Origin: Adineta ricciae
Lineage: Eukaryota; Rotifera; Eurotatoria; Adinetida; Adinetidae
Direction: 5' to 3'
Assembly (NCBI GenBank): GCA_905250025.1
Contig: CAJNOJ010000007.1
Span: forward strand, 124,001 to 188,000
Length of the DNA stretch: 64,000 nt
Under the pieces are notes generated by a model that worked only from the letters and a program-made list of their open reading frames with translations, was not told the origin of the DNA and did not search any database. This document shows positions 1 through 12,280 of this stretch, piece after piece (positions within the stretch are counted from its first letter, which is position 1; each line of letters opens with the position of its first letter). The position numbers and the translations under genes are program-made.

Positions 1-2117
1 CTAAACCTTACAGTGATGTCTTCATGGAAGCAGTTTATGGACGTTCGCTATATCAAAAAATTAAACGAGAAGGTAAACAGCCATATTTCAAATTAAAACA
101 TCAAGCAACTCAACAGCCAAAACAGCCAAAGCAACTTGAACAAATACCTGTTCGAGACACTGGTCTAGTAAGTATATAGATATAAATAAGACAGTTCATT
201 GTTTCAAATAATTTATAGAAACCTTCACCACGTGCAACTGCTCCTCGTAAAATAGAGCAAACAATACCGATACACCATCCACCGCCACCAGGACAGCCTA
301 TTTACGAACCAGAATACTATACTCGTCCAGATGGTGTAATTCTTCTCGGTCCACCACAAATCCGTGATACGCGTACTTTTCAACCAACTTACATATCCTC
401 ATCGGCAGTAGCACCGTCGAAATTAACACCTCATGCTTTACCTAGTGTCGATGTTGATGGATCGAACAAGAAAGTTCGTTTTGGTCAAAAATTTGAAGAA
501 ATTAGGAGTGGTCCGGATGAAAACGAGGAAGAGGATGATGGACAAGGTATTGAGATTCCCGGCTATCATAGATCGCACGATGATGACCAACAAACATATG
601 ATGGGCCGAGATTTCCTCCAACAATACCTCACGACGAAGGCTATCGTGATCGACAATACGATACATTACAGTCAGGTGCAGTCGATTGGCTCGAACAAGA
701 ATTGATTGCTCGTTTCATGAGTCAATTACAAAGTCAACAAACGACTGTACCTATTCGACAACATCGTGATGTGATCAGTGCACGTTCGTCAACAAGTTCA
801 AGTAGCGATGATCGAAGTATACACGATCGTTTACTTGACTTACTTGGACAGGACGGTTTTCAATTATTCATTGATATGGGACAACCCATTGATCAAGATC
901 TCATTCAAGCGCTAACACGCGAAGTTCTTGAAGAACGTATCGCACAAATGATTGGCTTTCGATCACCAAGAGAAAGTATTCATGTTGTACAACCACCACC
1001 TGCCCCTCCTCCCCGCACAACAACACCGACGTCAACCATACAACCGGTACACGTACCGGATAATTATTATCAAGGGCAGCATTCCCAATGGCCACATGAC
1101 ACTAGTGTACCAACGCCGCAACCAACTCCACCACAATCGCCACCGCCTCCGACACAACGGCCACGCGTTGTAACACCAGAAATCACAGGTAAGCACTTGC
1201 TCGCCGTGTATGGATCTGAATCGATCGGAGAATACCTTCTATATAATTTAGGTCAAGACATTTCATCAGAAAGTGAACCTACTACGCCACGTTCAGTAAC
1301 ACCACGTGAAGATACGGACCGTCCACTACCATCTGTGCTTCATCACAGTATCGGTACACCTGATGCAAGCGATAGTCCATCTCCACCATCAACTCCACAA
1401 CCACCTATCATTCTACCACCTCGTGTACGAACACCGCCACCAGTTATTGAAAAACGTGACATAGGTACAATGCCAATCGCTGAACTAATTACACCACCGC
1501 CACCACCCCCACCTGTTATTATTCAACCACCGCCGCCTCCTCCCCCTCCTCCTCCACCACCAAGACAACTTACGCCACCCAAGCCACGAACACCACCTTC
1601 ACCAGTATCCTCAACATCTTCATCGTCCTCGTCGACAGAAAGTTCAAGTAGTCTGTCAACGTTTTCGATTCCATATTCACCAACAGATAGTTCGTTGAGT
1701 GATCATCGATGGTTCGAAGAACGAAGTGAAGGTCAAGTTGATCTACCTTATGGAGATCGTCCACAAACAGATCTGATTATGCGACAAGTACAACGCATGC
1801 TAGAGCAAAGACGTCGATACTCTTCAACGACACCTCTCGGTATGAGTTCCGTGACACCTCCGTTTTCACCAGCTGGTGCTACTCATACATTATCTATTGG
1901 TGAAGTACCTCCTCAATTTCCGAGCTCAGCTCCTTTTCAACAGCACGAAAATGGACATACAACACCGCCAGGATCTGACGAAAGCAATAATTCGGGCAAA
2001 AGCGAAGGCGAAGTGACGTCTAGTATGATGATGGTGCATCAACAACCACAATCGATACATATCAAGTATCGTAAACCATCTCAGGGTTTTCTAGGTAAAA
2101 AGAACAATCGAAAATAA
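1..2117 (+). CDS. TALPID3: TALPID3-like ciliary/centrosomal protein, 3' part
   Basis: This is the C-terminal part of a gene that begins upstream of the window. Exon 1-167 is joined through a 51-bp GT-AG intron (168-218, phase 0) to an exon of 219-2117. The opening segment (YGRSLYQ, then QPYFKLK) resembles a conserved block of TALPID3/KIAA0586, and a helical segment around WLEQELIARFMSQ fits the C-terminal region of that family. TALPID3 is a centriole distal-end protein needed for ciliogenesis and Hedgehog signalling. The rest is low complexity: proline runs at about 1490-1565, serine runs at about 1600-1660 and many TPP repeats, so a disordered tail is expected. A poly(A) signal lies at 2247. 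The family call rests on short blocks recognised by eye; the reading frame itself is certain. Confidence 0.62.
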
Positions 2118-2246
2118 ACTGTCTTCTTCTTCTCTACTTTGCTTCAAACTTTCTGTTTTCATGCACACAAATCGATTTTCAACGCGTAGTGTCGCTTTGT
2201 TTTGTTTTTTGTACTACTAATTATTATTTATATACTTATAGATTAG

Positions 2247-2252
2247 AATAAA
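2247..2252 (+). terminator. poly(A) signal of the TALPID3-like gene
   Basis: AATAAA lies 130 bp after the stop codon, in AT-rich sequence. The remaining bases between this gene and the convergent DGAT2-like gene (2118-2435) look like 3' UTRs and hold no other gene. Confidence 0.5.
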
Positions 2253-2435
2253 GCTTCTATCTTATTCAACGTTTAGAATGTTTTTCTTTTCTTAAACGAG
2301 CCTATCGATTATAAATCTATATGTACGCGTAGTCCCGAAAAAAACTTCGATCTTTTTTACTAGAAATTGTTTAGTAAACAAAATGAATCTATTCTCAATG
2401 TATACATGAACAAAAATTACTATGAGAGATTATTT

Positions 2436-3646
2436 CTATTCGTTATCGTTGATATATTTGATTGTTGCATCAGCATTGCCGTGTTTCGCTTTGTATGTAT
2501 CAAATAAACGTCTCAATGCATCCATGTATTGCCCGTGATATTTGTCGATGATATCTGGAGTGATCTGATCATTATCTAATTTAGGCAATTCGATAGGTTC
2601 ACCAACATATGTGTCAATAGCATGACGATTCGGCATAAATCCGAAGGCATATTGAAAAATACCACGCCCTTTAAAGACTGGTGTGGCAAAACCTAAACGC
2701 TTTTGTATTTTGATTTGTATCTGTCGTAGTTTGGAACCGAATGGATTGGCTAGCTGATCATAGAGATCGTTTTCACCAAAGGAAAAAACGGGAACAAGGC
2801 TTGCACCATTTGCTAAACCTATTTTCACGAAACCTTTGCGGTTCTTTAACGTTAAGATGTATTCATGGGACGGATGTGCATCTAATGACTCTTTTGCACC
2901 TCCTAAGACTAACATAATGCTATTTCCATTGCCTTTCTTCAGAACATAATTGCACGATTCTTTCGAAGCATCACATAAACCCATCATGGATAGATAAACA
3001 CCGTAGAATGGAATACGAAAATTAACTTTTAGCGTTAGAAGACGAAGATCAATTCCGGGAAACTTTTCTTCGAAGCCTGTTGCTTCAGTAGCAAAATTAC
3101 AGAGTGCACCTAAAGAAATAATTCCATGCGGATGATAACCAAATATATACGGACGATCAGGTGGTAAATCATATGTTTTATGTAAGTGAATGGGGAAGTA
3201 ATCTAGAATAATTCAAATTCAATCAGATTAGCAGAAGAAACAGTCGAAATTTCTGAAGCGTTCTTACCAGCAAACCATTTCCACCATTTTAATCGTCGAA
3301 ACCACTGTTGTTTCAAGCCTCCTTCGTATGGATACTTTTGAAAAAATACCATCCATGTTAAGTACGCAATAAATGCACCGACGACATACCAATTGTGACA
3401 ACGAAGTAGAACTAAGGATATATAGAGGCATATCCATGGCATTAAAAACCATGTGAGTATAGTTAAAGTTTGTCGTCGACGATATAGAGGAATGTTCAAT
3501 GGGGCAAACGTACGATTTGTAGGTGTCGATGGTGCGAGTATCATCGACTCTCTGGCTAGTTTTTCTTCCGGTACCATTTTGGTATTTTCATCTTCAGGTT
3601 CAGTGATTACCGGTGATGATGAAGGGGCTACGATTTCTTCCGTCAT
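2436..3646 (-). CDS. DGAT2: Diacylglycerol O-acyltransferase 2-type acyltransferase
   Basis: Two exons, 3646-3268 and 3202-2436, are separated by a 65-bp GT-AG intron (phase 1) and give a 381-residue protein, close to the usual 350-390 of the DGAT2/MOGAT family. The family acyltransferase signature HPHG is present at about residues 149-152, just after the splice junction. A pair of hydrophobic segments at about residues 58-95 (ILTWFLMPWICLYI and LVLLRCHNWYVVGAFIAYLTW) forms the ER-membrane hairpin. Further family features are GGAKESL and the run around LANGASLVPVFSFGE. Family members transfer an acyl chain from acyl-CoA to diacylglycerol or monoacylglycerol at the ER and lipid droplets. DGAT2 and MOGAT cannot be separated by eye. 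Confidence 0.9.
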
Positions 3647-4437
3647 GATTACACGTAAAGAATGATGTGAAATAGATTGAATGGACTGTCTTTTTATATT
3701 GTGCTTATCTCCTTATCATCCAATGGCCGTCATAAGAAACGATACGACCTTTTGTCTTTCGCCAAAAATACAATTATACCATTACCTCTGATATCAATAG
3801 ATGATGAATTTGGTGTACATGTGTACTTCACATCTATATCAGCGTATACTATCTGATATATTAAATTTTATTTTGTAGACTATGGACTTTGAAAAGCGGT
3901 AGTATCAGTGTAAAATGCAAAGGTGAAGTGTATGAATCATCGAATGGAAGTGTTCTATTTTTTTGTTTCTCTTCGTTTGAGTCGATAGACTGTACGCCTT
4001 TCTGTCAGCAACGCAAAAGAAAGAGAAAAATAAGAATATAAAACTTCGAACTAAAAATATTTTCGTATGAGAAAAAAATGTAAATAATGGAATTTCTTGT
4101 TGACATGTATATGCAATAGAAGAATAGTTATCTAGTTTATGCTTTCAACTATCTACAGTTGATTTTCAATCGGAGACAAATAATGGTAAAATCGAAAGTG
4201 ACAGTTATCGATATCTCTCAGATATCGGTGTCAATATTATTCAATCATATTTTCTCGCTATACATCACATGGCCATCGACCCCGTGATTAGCAATGATGA
4301 ACAGGAGAAAATAAAGGTAGAATAAAAACAAAAGTAAATCGCAAATCGACAGAAACTATAAGTACGCACTTAACCAATCAAATCAAAAGACCGAACTGTC
4401 AGTGCATACATAACAATAACTAAATAGTAGATGAACC
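3647..4437. other. Intergenic region between divergent DGAT2-like and TIR genes
   Basis: AT-rich sequence of about 790 bp with no convincing reading frame. It must contain both the DGAT2-like promoter (minus strand) and the promoter of the first TIR gene (plus strand). No clear core element could be assigned. Confidence 0.6.
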
Positions 4438-6858
4438 ATGGCAAGTAGTTTTGACCTTCTTGTAGCTCAACTTACAGTTGATGCCAACCTCCGCGAAATA
4501 ACAAATGTTCTCAAAAGTCAGAACTCCGTACTGGAATCAACATTCATTTCTGAATTTTATCAACCAATACTTACTCTCGAACGATGGACCTGGCAGCTGT
4601 TTGGCAAAAATTCGCATCAAAACTTTCAACAGTCAACTTATTTCGATTTCTTCCGAACCTTGGCATTATTCAATAAAAATCTAGTCTTTCATTATGACAC
4701 GATCGATAGTGTCACAAAAGCTGCTGTCATTATTCCTGATACGATCGAATGGATAAACGATATATTCACGCAATTAGCAAACATTACTGATGAAAATGAT
4801 ATATACATTTATATTGTGAGTATGTGGTTTGATAATCTCTCATTGTTCTTATTTGACAATCCTGAACACGAAGCATCTCCTGCTATCGTTCATATCAATC
4901 GATACATTGCGCAGAATTATATTATGACTGATCAATACAAATTTTATTTATCTCAACTAGCACAACCGTCAGTATCACAAACAATTTTCACTGCGAAACA
5001 ATTGTTCTATATAAAGACATGTTCATTGTCTTTGAGTGCGTATTTATTTGCTAAAGCACAAGATTTTCTTTATACAAGTAGCGACATCCTCCAGCATCTT
5101 GGTCCCTATTACACACAAATAATCATCCTTCATACTCAGACAATCGAATCATGGAGTTCGTCTTTACTTACTTGTATTACACATTTGATTAGCTTTTTCG
5201 TTTCTTGTTGTTGGTGGGGAGGAGAAAAAAATTCACCTATTCGAATTCTCTTTGCCAACGACGCGGGTGCTGGCGTATATATCGACGCTCTCATTCGTAT
5301 TGTCGAGCACAAACCATTTCGTCAATATCTCTCATCACAACAATCATCCGACCATACCATTCTCCTTGACAGAACTTTATTCTCTCTGATTAACATTTCA
5401 CAAAATCAAGAAATGATTTGGTTCCTACGCTCAAAACCGATGCTAGTAGATGTGTTAATAGAACTTGCTGAAACATCGGTATACGATAATGTCTGTTTGT
5501 GTATATTTAGTATTCTAGCTGAAATTTTGAGTAATGAACGTTTAAAAGAATTAAAGATCCCAGATAGTGCGAGTAGTTATTTCTTTCGTATTCTTGAGGA
5601 TGCGTGGAACCATCCGTTGAAAAAGTTTAAACAGATACCGATTTATTACATACTGAAACGTAAGTCATACCGGTGATTCGATCGAAATCTGTGATATTAA
5701 TTGATTCCTATTGTTTTAGTTTATATTACCTTATCGAAAATCGATGCTATTCAACAGACAACAGCAAATACAAATAAGATTCCACTCTTGATTGAAATGT
5801 GCGATGAATATCCAATGATATTCGATATCCTTTGGGCATTATCCTTCAATCATGATGTTCAACAGCAACTGCGTTCCAATTCGTCGTTTATGACAAAATT
5901 AAACCATCCACCTAAAGAATACAATAACGAACAGATAAGGAAAATCGTGCAAGGAATTCTATGGAATTTAGAAACTACTCACAAAGATCGAACTACATCG
6001 TTGACGAGCGATGAAAAAATGTTCGATATTATGATTAGTTACTCACATAAAGACGAAGTTATTTGTCGAAAAATATACGATGAATTAATCAAAACCGGTT
6101 ATCGCATTTGGATTGATTTCGATCAACTACACGGAAACGTTATGGATGCTATGGCACAAGCAATTGAACGATCCAATGCAATCGTCATTTGTATGAGTGA
6201 AGAATATCGTCGAAGTAATTATTGTCGAGCAGAAGCTCACTATGCATTTCAACGACAATTGAAGATGGTTCCCATTCTACTGAAAGAGCATTATCAACCG
6301 GATGGTTGGCTACTATTCCTAGTTGGTCAATTGTTTTACATTGACTTCACAAAATACGAATTTTCACAAGCGATCGAAATGTTAAACAAAGAATTAAAAG
6401 CACCAGTGATTAACGATTTCGGTTTGTTGCGTATTTGTTCGAAAGAAGAAATTGAAAATGCAGAACCTGCAACACCATTTTGTCTATCAACAGCATCGTC
6501 AGTATCGATAATCCCAAAAAATTTGCATGAATGGAACTCAACACACGTACAAGATTGGATGATCACGCACGATTTATCACAACTGAGTCGTGTATTTGCT
6601 AACTTCAATGGCTCAAGTTTGATTCATATGTATGAATTTATCGAAAAACTTGATCTTCAACAAGTTGTCACTCTGCTTCAAGACGATTCTGTACGGCGAA
6701 CAGGTCAAAATCTATCATTGGTCGAACTATCGCATTTTCGATCTCTCATGAAACAACAAATACAATCTTCTCCACCATTTTCCAGCACTCTAAAACGAAC
6801 GAAACGAAATCTAAACAAATGGAAACATAAGCCTCTTGTTAGTTGTCAAATAATTTAA
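4438..6858 (+). CDS. ARM-like/TIR/SAM-like protein with C-terminal CaaX box (paralogue 1)
   Basis: Exon 1 (4438-5659, 1222 nt) and exon 2 (5720-6858) are joined over a 60-bp phase-1 intron and give 786 residues. Residues 1 to about 480 are all-helical and resemble an armadillo/HEAT-type scaffold, with a CCWWGG motif midway. Residues about 509-617 are a TIR domain: FDIMISYSHKD opening, a BB-loop-like segment (RIWIDFDQLHG), and a glutamate in CRAEAHYAF (about E579) at the position of the catalytic Glu of SARM1-type NAD-cleaving TIR domains. Residues about 676-757 look like a SAM domain (VQDWM, FNGSSLI, LVELSHF). The tail is strongly basic and ends CQII, a canonical CaaX prenylation box. The domain order differs from SARM1 (ARM-SAM-SAM-TIR). 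NADase activity, signalling role and membrane anchoring are inference. A poly(A) signal lies at 6878-6883. Confidence 0.88.
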
Positions 6859-7117
6859 TAAAAACAATCGTTTTCATAATAAACAGTGATGACTCACAGA
6901 GTAGCTTGTAAAACATCTAATATTTAGTTAAGCCGGTGAAAGTCGTAGAAATGTATCAATATGAGTCTCTGTTTTTCTTACTCTATCCACATGTCAACGT
7001 CATGATACTAAGAAAAGATGAAAGAGAAAAATAAATAGTACCTGTTTTTGTTTGAAAATATTGTACACAATGAGAGTCAACCAAAGGCACATTTCATTCT
7101 ACGTCGTACGTTAACCA

Positions 7118-9504
7118 ATGACGAACAATATCGAAGACCTTGTTGCTAATCTTTCTTCAACAACGTTGGCAGATACAGTTTCTAGTGAAATAGCAACTAT
7201 TCTCCAAAACGTTGACACGAAATCTTTACTCAAATTCGTTTCCGAGAATTTCAATGCCTTACTCGTACTCGAACAATCGATATGGCAAATACTTAGTGAA
7301 GACTCTCGTCACTGTTTCGACCAATCGAAATGTTTCGAAGAATTATTTCACACTCTTCTTTCGTTCAATAAAAATCTCATATTCACATCCGATGAAACAA
7401 ACTCCGATATGAAAGTTTCTCTACTCACTCCTCAATCACAAGACATTATAACTGGTATATTAAAACAGCTTGAAAACTGCAATGACGACAATGATCCGTA
7501 TTACGTGATGATCAGTCTCTGGTTGGATAATTTTTCATATTATATGCATGAAGAAGCACAATATGTCATGTCGTCTGTGGTGAACGATTTAGAATACTCA
7601 ATTGCCGATAAATTCATCATGGTAGATCAATACAAGGCCTATTTAAATCAATTGCAGCAGACAAATTTTAGTCACAAACAATTATTTTACTTGCAAACAT
7701 GTTCATTTTCAATCAGTTCGTACCTTTTCTGCAAGGGTCAGAAACTTCCTTTTACCAGCGAAGAAATACTTCATTATCTTGCGAAAGATTATCTTCAATT
7801 AATTCAGCAATCTAGTTTCAACGTTCAATCGTGGAGTAAAGACTTTCTTTCGTGCATAACACAAATTAATAATCTTATCAATGCATGCTGCTGGTGGAGT
7901 AGCGACAAAGAAAAAAGTATTAAGATACTTCTACCATCGAAAGATATTTCTCATATGCACATTCAGTCATTGATTCGGATACTTCAATATAAGCCATTTC
8001 ACCAAGAAATTCAAGTACAACGATCAAATACCGAAACGATTCTAATCGGTACAATAATGAATCTCTTGATTGTTATATCAGACATCCATAGTTTAGTTTG
8101 TTTCATACGTACGGAGACGAAATTAATCGAAATACTTTTACCCTTAGCAGAAACATCGAAGTACAACCGAATCAGTTTATTCGCATATGTAATATTAGGT
8201 GAAGTTCTGTCTGATGAACATTTAAAAGAATTGAAAATTACGACTAACATTTGTGATTACTTTTTCTATATGCTCGAACATGCTTGGAATCATCCAGCAC
8301 ATCATTTTCAACGTACATCTGTACCACAATTACTTCGAGGTAAGAATCAAATTCTTTCAAATGACGCACATGCGCTTATGTCTCCATTCTATTCAATGTA
8401 GGATTTCTAAATTTGGCTAAGAATGATATTATACAACAAAAAACTGCGGATACCAATCGAATTCCACTTCTAATTAACATGTGTGATCAATATTCAATAG
8501 TATATGATATTCTCTGGGCATTATCCTTCAATCACGATATTCAACATCAATTACGTTCCAATCGTAAACTAATGATGAAATTAACTCATCTGAAACAAGA
8601 ACTTAACAATGCTGCAATGCGTAAAATAACTCATGGAATACTGTGGAATTTAGAATCAATACATGAAGATCGAGCTCCATCGGAAAACGAGGATGGAACA
8701 ACGTTCGATATCATGATCAGTTATTCACACAAAGACAAGCTTTTATGCAAACAAATTTATGATGAACTCATCAATACTGGTTATCGCGTTTGGATTGATT
8801 TCGATCAGTTACGCGGAAACGTCATGGATGCCATGACACAAGCAATTGAACGATCGAATATGATCGTCATTTGTATGAGTGAAGAGTATCGTCGCAGTAA
8901 TTATTGTCGAGCAGAAGCTCACTATGCATTTCAACGACAATTGAAAATGGTTCCGATTCTTCTCGAAAAACACTATCGACCAGACGGCTGGCTTTTATTT
9001 CTTGTCGGTCAACTATTGTACGTTGACTTTACGAAGTATGAGTTCGCACGAGCAATGGAAATGTTATTCAAAGAACTCGAAGCACCCATTCAGCAAGACC
9101 ACAAAGTTACATTGACATTGACTGAAACAACGGATCCAGCAGTTGTTATCAACAATGATGAAACAACGTTGTTGGAATCATCATCTCTACCGGATGATAT
9201 TTCCGAATGGAGACAAACCGATGTTCAAAATTGGTTAATAGGACTAAATCTCATGCAAACATCTCGTCTGCTGTGTGACTACAACGGTTCGAATTTAATG
9301 AATTTGAATAGATATTTATCAACTAGTGAACCACAGGTGATTCTAAAATTTCTTCAGGATGATGCGATCGAAAAAACCAATCAGAATCTATCGTTGATCG
9401 AATTTGCCCGTTTTCAAGATCTTCTCGGTCAGCAGATTTCCTATTCGAAGAAATTCAATCGTCGACAAAAGCCATCTCGTTTTCTATGTTGTACTATTTT
9501 GTAA
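7118..9504 (+). CDS. ARM-like/TIR/SAM-like protein with C-terminal CaaX box (paralogue 2)
   Basis: Tandem paralogue of the preceding gene, 259 bp downstream on the same strand. Exon 1 (7118-8339) is again exactly 1222 nt, and exon 2 (8402-9504) follows a 62-bp phase-1 intron at the same position; the product is 774 residues. The TIR domain again starts at about residue 509 and is nearly identical to paralogue 1 over FDQLRGNVMDAM to QLLYVDFTKYEF, with the same glutamate at about 579. The ARM-like N-terminus (CCWWSSDKEKS at the matching place) and the SAM-like region are far more diverged. The C-terminus is basic and ends FLCCTIL: a CaaX box (CTIL) with a second adjacent cysteine that could be palmitoylated. 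Function is inferred as for paralogue 1. Confidence 0.88.
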
Positions 9505-9604
9505 AAAACAGAAAACTGTCTTTCATATTACAAAAATTGTTCGCATATTTCCATGCGTTTTGCAAAACAAAGAATTAATAAGAATACTATGGATCGAACT
9601 ATTT

Positions 9605-9610
9605 TTTATT
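9605..9610 (-). terminator. poly(A) signal of UBXN4
   Basis: AATAAA on the minus strand, about 27 bp downstream of the UBXN4 stop codon. The TIR paralogue 2 gene converges on it from the other side, with only 132 bp between the two stop codons. Confidence 0.45.
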
Positions 9611-9636
9611 TATATAAAGAGAATAAAAGAAGAAAT

Positions 9637-10986
9637 TCACAATTGTTGTGTCGAGTTTCCATTCCATGTGCGTTTTTCTTCATCATCACTATCATCTTGT
9701 GTATTATGAAATCGACGAACGGTTGATTTACTAGTTGAATCCGTTTTGAAATTCTCTGATTTATTGACTTGGCGGTCGTTTGTTACTCGCGACGTTGATC
9801 TCGTTTGTTCTGGCTGTTGGGGACGATTACCAAATAATTTTGCAAAAACAAGTTGATATACAAAATTGAATTGCATCATGAACCATGTAAAAACCAATGG
9901 AATGGATTGAAAAACATTAGTTGAACTCACAGCAGACGAAGAACTATGAACATTGCCGCGATTTATAACGAGTAGAACAGCTGTTGGAACCAGTTCTAAT
10001 TCTTTCAATGTACTCGGATTGTCAATTGTTAATGTTACACGCGTATGTGTTGTACGCAGTATATAGGAACCGACTCTATATTGATCAGCTGGTAATGTTT
10101 CGTTCAAATATGCATAAACATCTTTCATGTGAACATCACATGGAAAATCCTCGGTGAAAAATGAACCGTCAGTCAAACGGAATTGTAAACGTGAACGAGT
10201 ATAGTTGATCTTTGGTGTTTCGACGTCGGCTGTCGTAACTTTAGCTTTGGCTTGTTCGGGCGGTGATGAATGTTCTTGCTCGAACTTGCGACGTTTCTCT
10301 TCACGATCTTGTTGAATTTGTGCTTTAATCTTTTCTTGTAATTTCTGTTGCTCAAGGCGGTCGCGTCGTATTTCTTCGGCTTGTTTACGTAAGAGTTCTT
10401 CGTCTTTCTTTTGCTTATCCAATTGAATTTGTTGTCCGAGACGGCGACGATTGATTTCATCTTCTTTTTCTTTGGCTTTTGCTTCTTCTTCGCGTTTATC
10501 ATAAATTTCTTTAAGACGTGCACGAGCTTCAGCAACCTACATATGTCCAAATATCATTAAAAATAGAAACGAATGATAAGACGTTACTTTTTCTTCGACG
10601 CTTTTTGTTACTTGCGGCGATGCCTCTTGTTTTGGTGCGATTATTTTCAATGACTCTTCGATAAGTTCATGCAATTTACTGGAATCTTCTCCTATTTGTT
10701 CGACCACTTTCAAGACTTGGCCATTTTGACCGTTAATAAAATAAATTGTTGGATATGTTTGCACTTTGTAGATTGCTGTAAATTGATCACATCCTTCTGA
10801 ACCTTTGTTCAAACGTAGAACGATCATATTGGACGTATCATTTATTACTGCCCATACATCCGACCAGAGTTTGTCCACGACTTCCGACTGCTCGTTATCA
10901 TCGCGAACATAAACAATAAAAAGAGCTCGGCGTGATTTAGCCTCACGCACAGCGTCAACAACAGCACCTGAATACCACAGTTCCAT
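9637..10986 (-). CDS. UBXN4: UBX domain-containing protein 4 (erasin-like)
   Basis: Exons 10986-10588 and 10536-9637 are joined over a 51-bp phase-0 intron, giving 432 residues. The N-terminus (start LWYSGAVVDAVREAK) is the thioredoxin-like domain characteristic of UBXN4. It is followed by a charged coiled coil (about 135-225), a UBX domain at about 242-325 (SRLQFRLTDGS opening) and a hydrophobic stretch at about 340-367 (IPLVFTWFMMQFNFVYQLVF). The start ATG was chosen because it aligns with the family N-terminus. UBXN4 is an ER-membrane adaptor that recruits the p97/VCP ATPase for ER-associated degradation. A poly(A) signal (AATAAA on the minus strand, 9610-9605) sits about 27 bp past the stop. 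Confidence 0.88.
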
Positions 10987-11677
10987 TTAATCTGAAAGAA
11001 TGAAATACAAATTTTGGAAATACGTTAAATAACGTGTCAACTATTTCCACCGATTCCTTCTTTCGACTGCCATTTACAGAAGACGATGTACGTAGGCGAA
11101 TGAATGCGTGCACGATAGCAGTTTACATAAAAGAAAGCACCAATAGGAATATAACTTCAGTTAAGTAATTAACTAAGTAGTGACACGTTTGTTCCTCGCA
11201 TTATTTTCGAGAAAATAAACATCTTTTACCAATCGTTCGCTATTGTAAGATTTGTGGATCAATAGCGCCGACTATTTACGGATTACCGGTAGTACGAAGC
11301 GTAAATGTCGCTACTAGCAACGTATTTATTTGCACATGAGTAATAACAGCTATATTCATTCAAAGAAAACTTTTCTTTTATTACAAAATGAAATTATATC
11401 ATAGAAAAGGAATGAATAATAATGAGTCAAATACATAAACAAATTGAGAATGTACAAAAAACAGCGACGAGTGAAAAAGCTCCTACAGTATCATTCTACT
11501 AAAAAAATTGCTAATATATCAATACAAAAAAAGAGATACGTGGAAAACAAGTAAGTAGCGACTATATAAAATTCATATTATATGTTCTAGAGATTCACAC
11601 CCTTGGATGGAATGGTTAATGATTATCGAAAATGAGTACTATATACATAATGATATTGATTAGAAGGAATGAGCGAA
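10987..11677. other. Intergenic region upstream of UBXN4, 3' of the Ly6-like gene
   Basis: AT-rich stretch of about 690 bp without a supported gene. It should contain the UBXN4 promoter and the 3' UTR of the Ly6/quiver-like gene; a minus-strand AATAAA occurs near 11375. Confidence 0.5.
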
Positions 11678-12280
11678 TTAAAGATTGAATTTCCATTGCC
11701 ATAATAAAAAGCTAATACCAAATAGCATGAGTATATCTGAAAATTGTTGCCTGATACTTCCATTACACCCATCTTTGTTATCACATTGACAATACCACAT
11801 TTTAGTTTTCCATGTGCCTGTCAAAAAACGAGTAAGCATTTTTCTACGATTAAAAGCTTATGTATACATACCGACACGTTCAATACAATCGCGACCTTGC
11901 TTTCGACTAACACGACCACGTAGAGCGCATCCACGCATATAATATCTCGTTCCATCGCCAACTTTAAAAATATCATTAGTAAAAATCACAAATTCCGTCA
12001 ACATTCGTTCTTTACTTACTTTCCCACATATACTTTCGACACATTGTTGCATTGCCCATGCCGACCTGAGAGCAATCTTTCAAAAACATGGTATCATTTT
12101 GGAATGGGTCACGACATTTTCGATCAGGTTCTTTGCACACATAACATTTGATTGATACAACTAAACAATTAAAATTGATCATGAAAAGAAAATTCAATTA
12201 TCCATGTTTGAAGTCTCCTCACCTGATAATGCATAAAACGCAAGGATAACAAATGAACAGTAAAATATTAGATATTTCAT
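11678..12280 (-). CDS. Ly6/uPAR (quiver/sleepless-type) GPI-anchored protein
   Basis: Four small exons on the minus strand, 12280-12223, 12160-12020, 11961-11872 and 11817-11678, all with GT-AG introns in phase 1, give 142 residues. A signal peptide (MKYLIFYCSFVILAFYALS) is followed by the three-finger motif CYVCKEPDRKCRDPF, MRGCALRG, and the diagnostic C-terminal CQCDNKDGCN. A hydrophobic tail typical of a GPI-anchor signal ends the protein. The CYVC...CxDPF pattern is that of the quiver/sleepless branch, whose members sit on the cell surface and modulate ion channels or act in septate junctions. The exact role is not predictable. The gene would be missed by single-ORF calling because every exon is short. 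Confidence 0.82.

Noticed and set aside
4438-9504. Calling the TIR genes SARM1
   Set aside because: The domain order differs and the tails carry CaaX boxes; only the TIR active-site glutamate and a helical N-terminus are shared.
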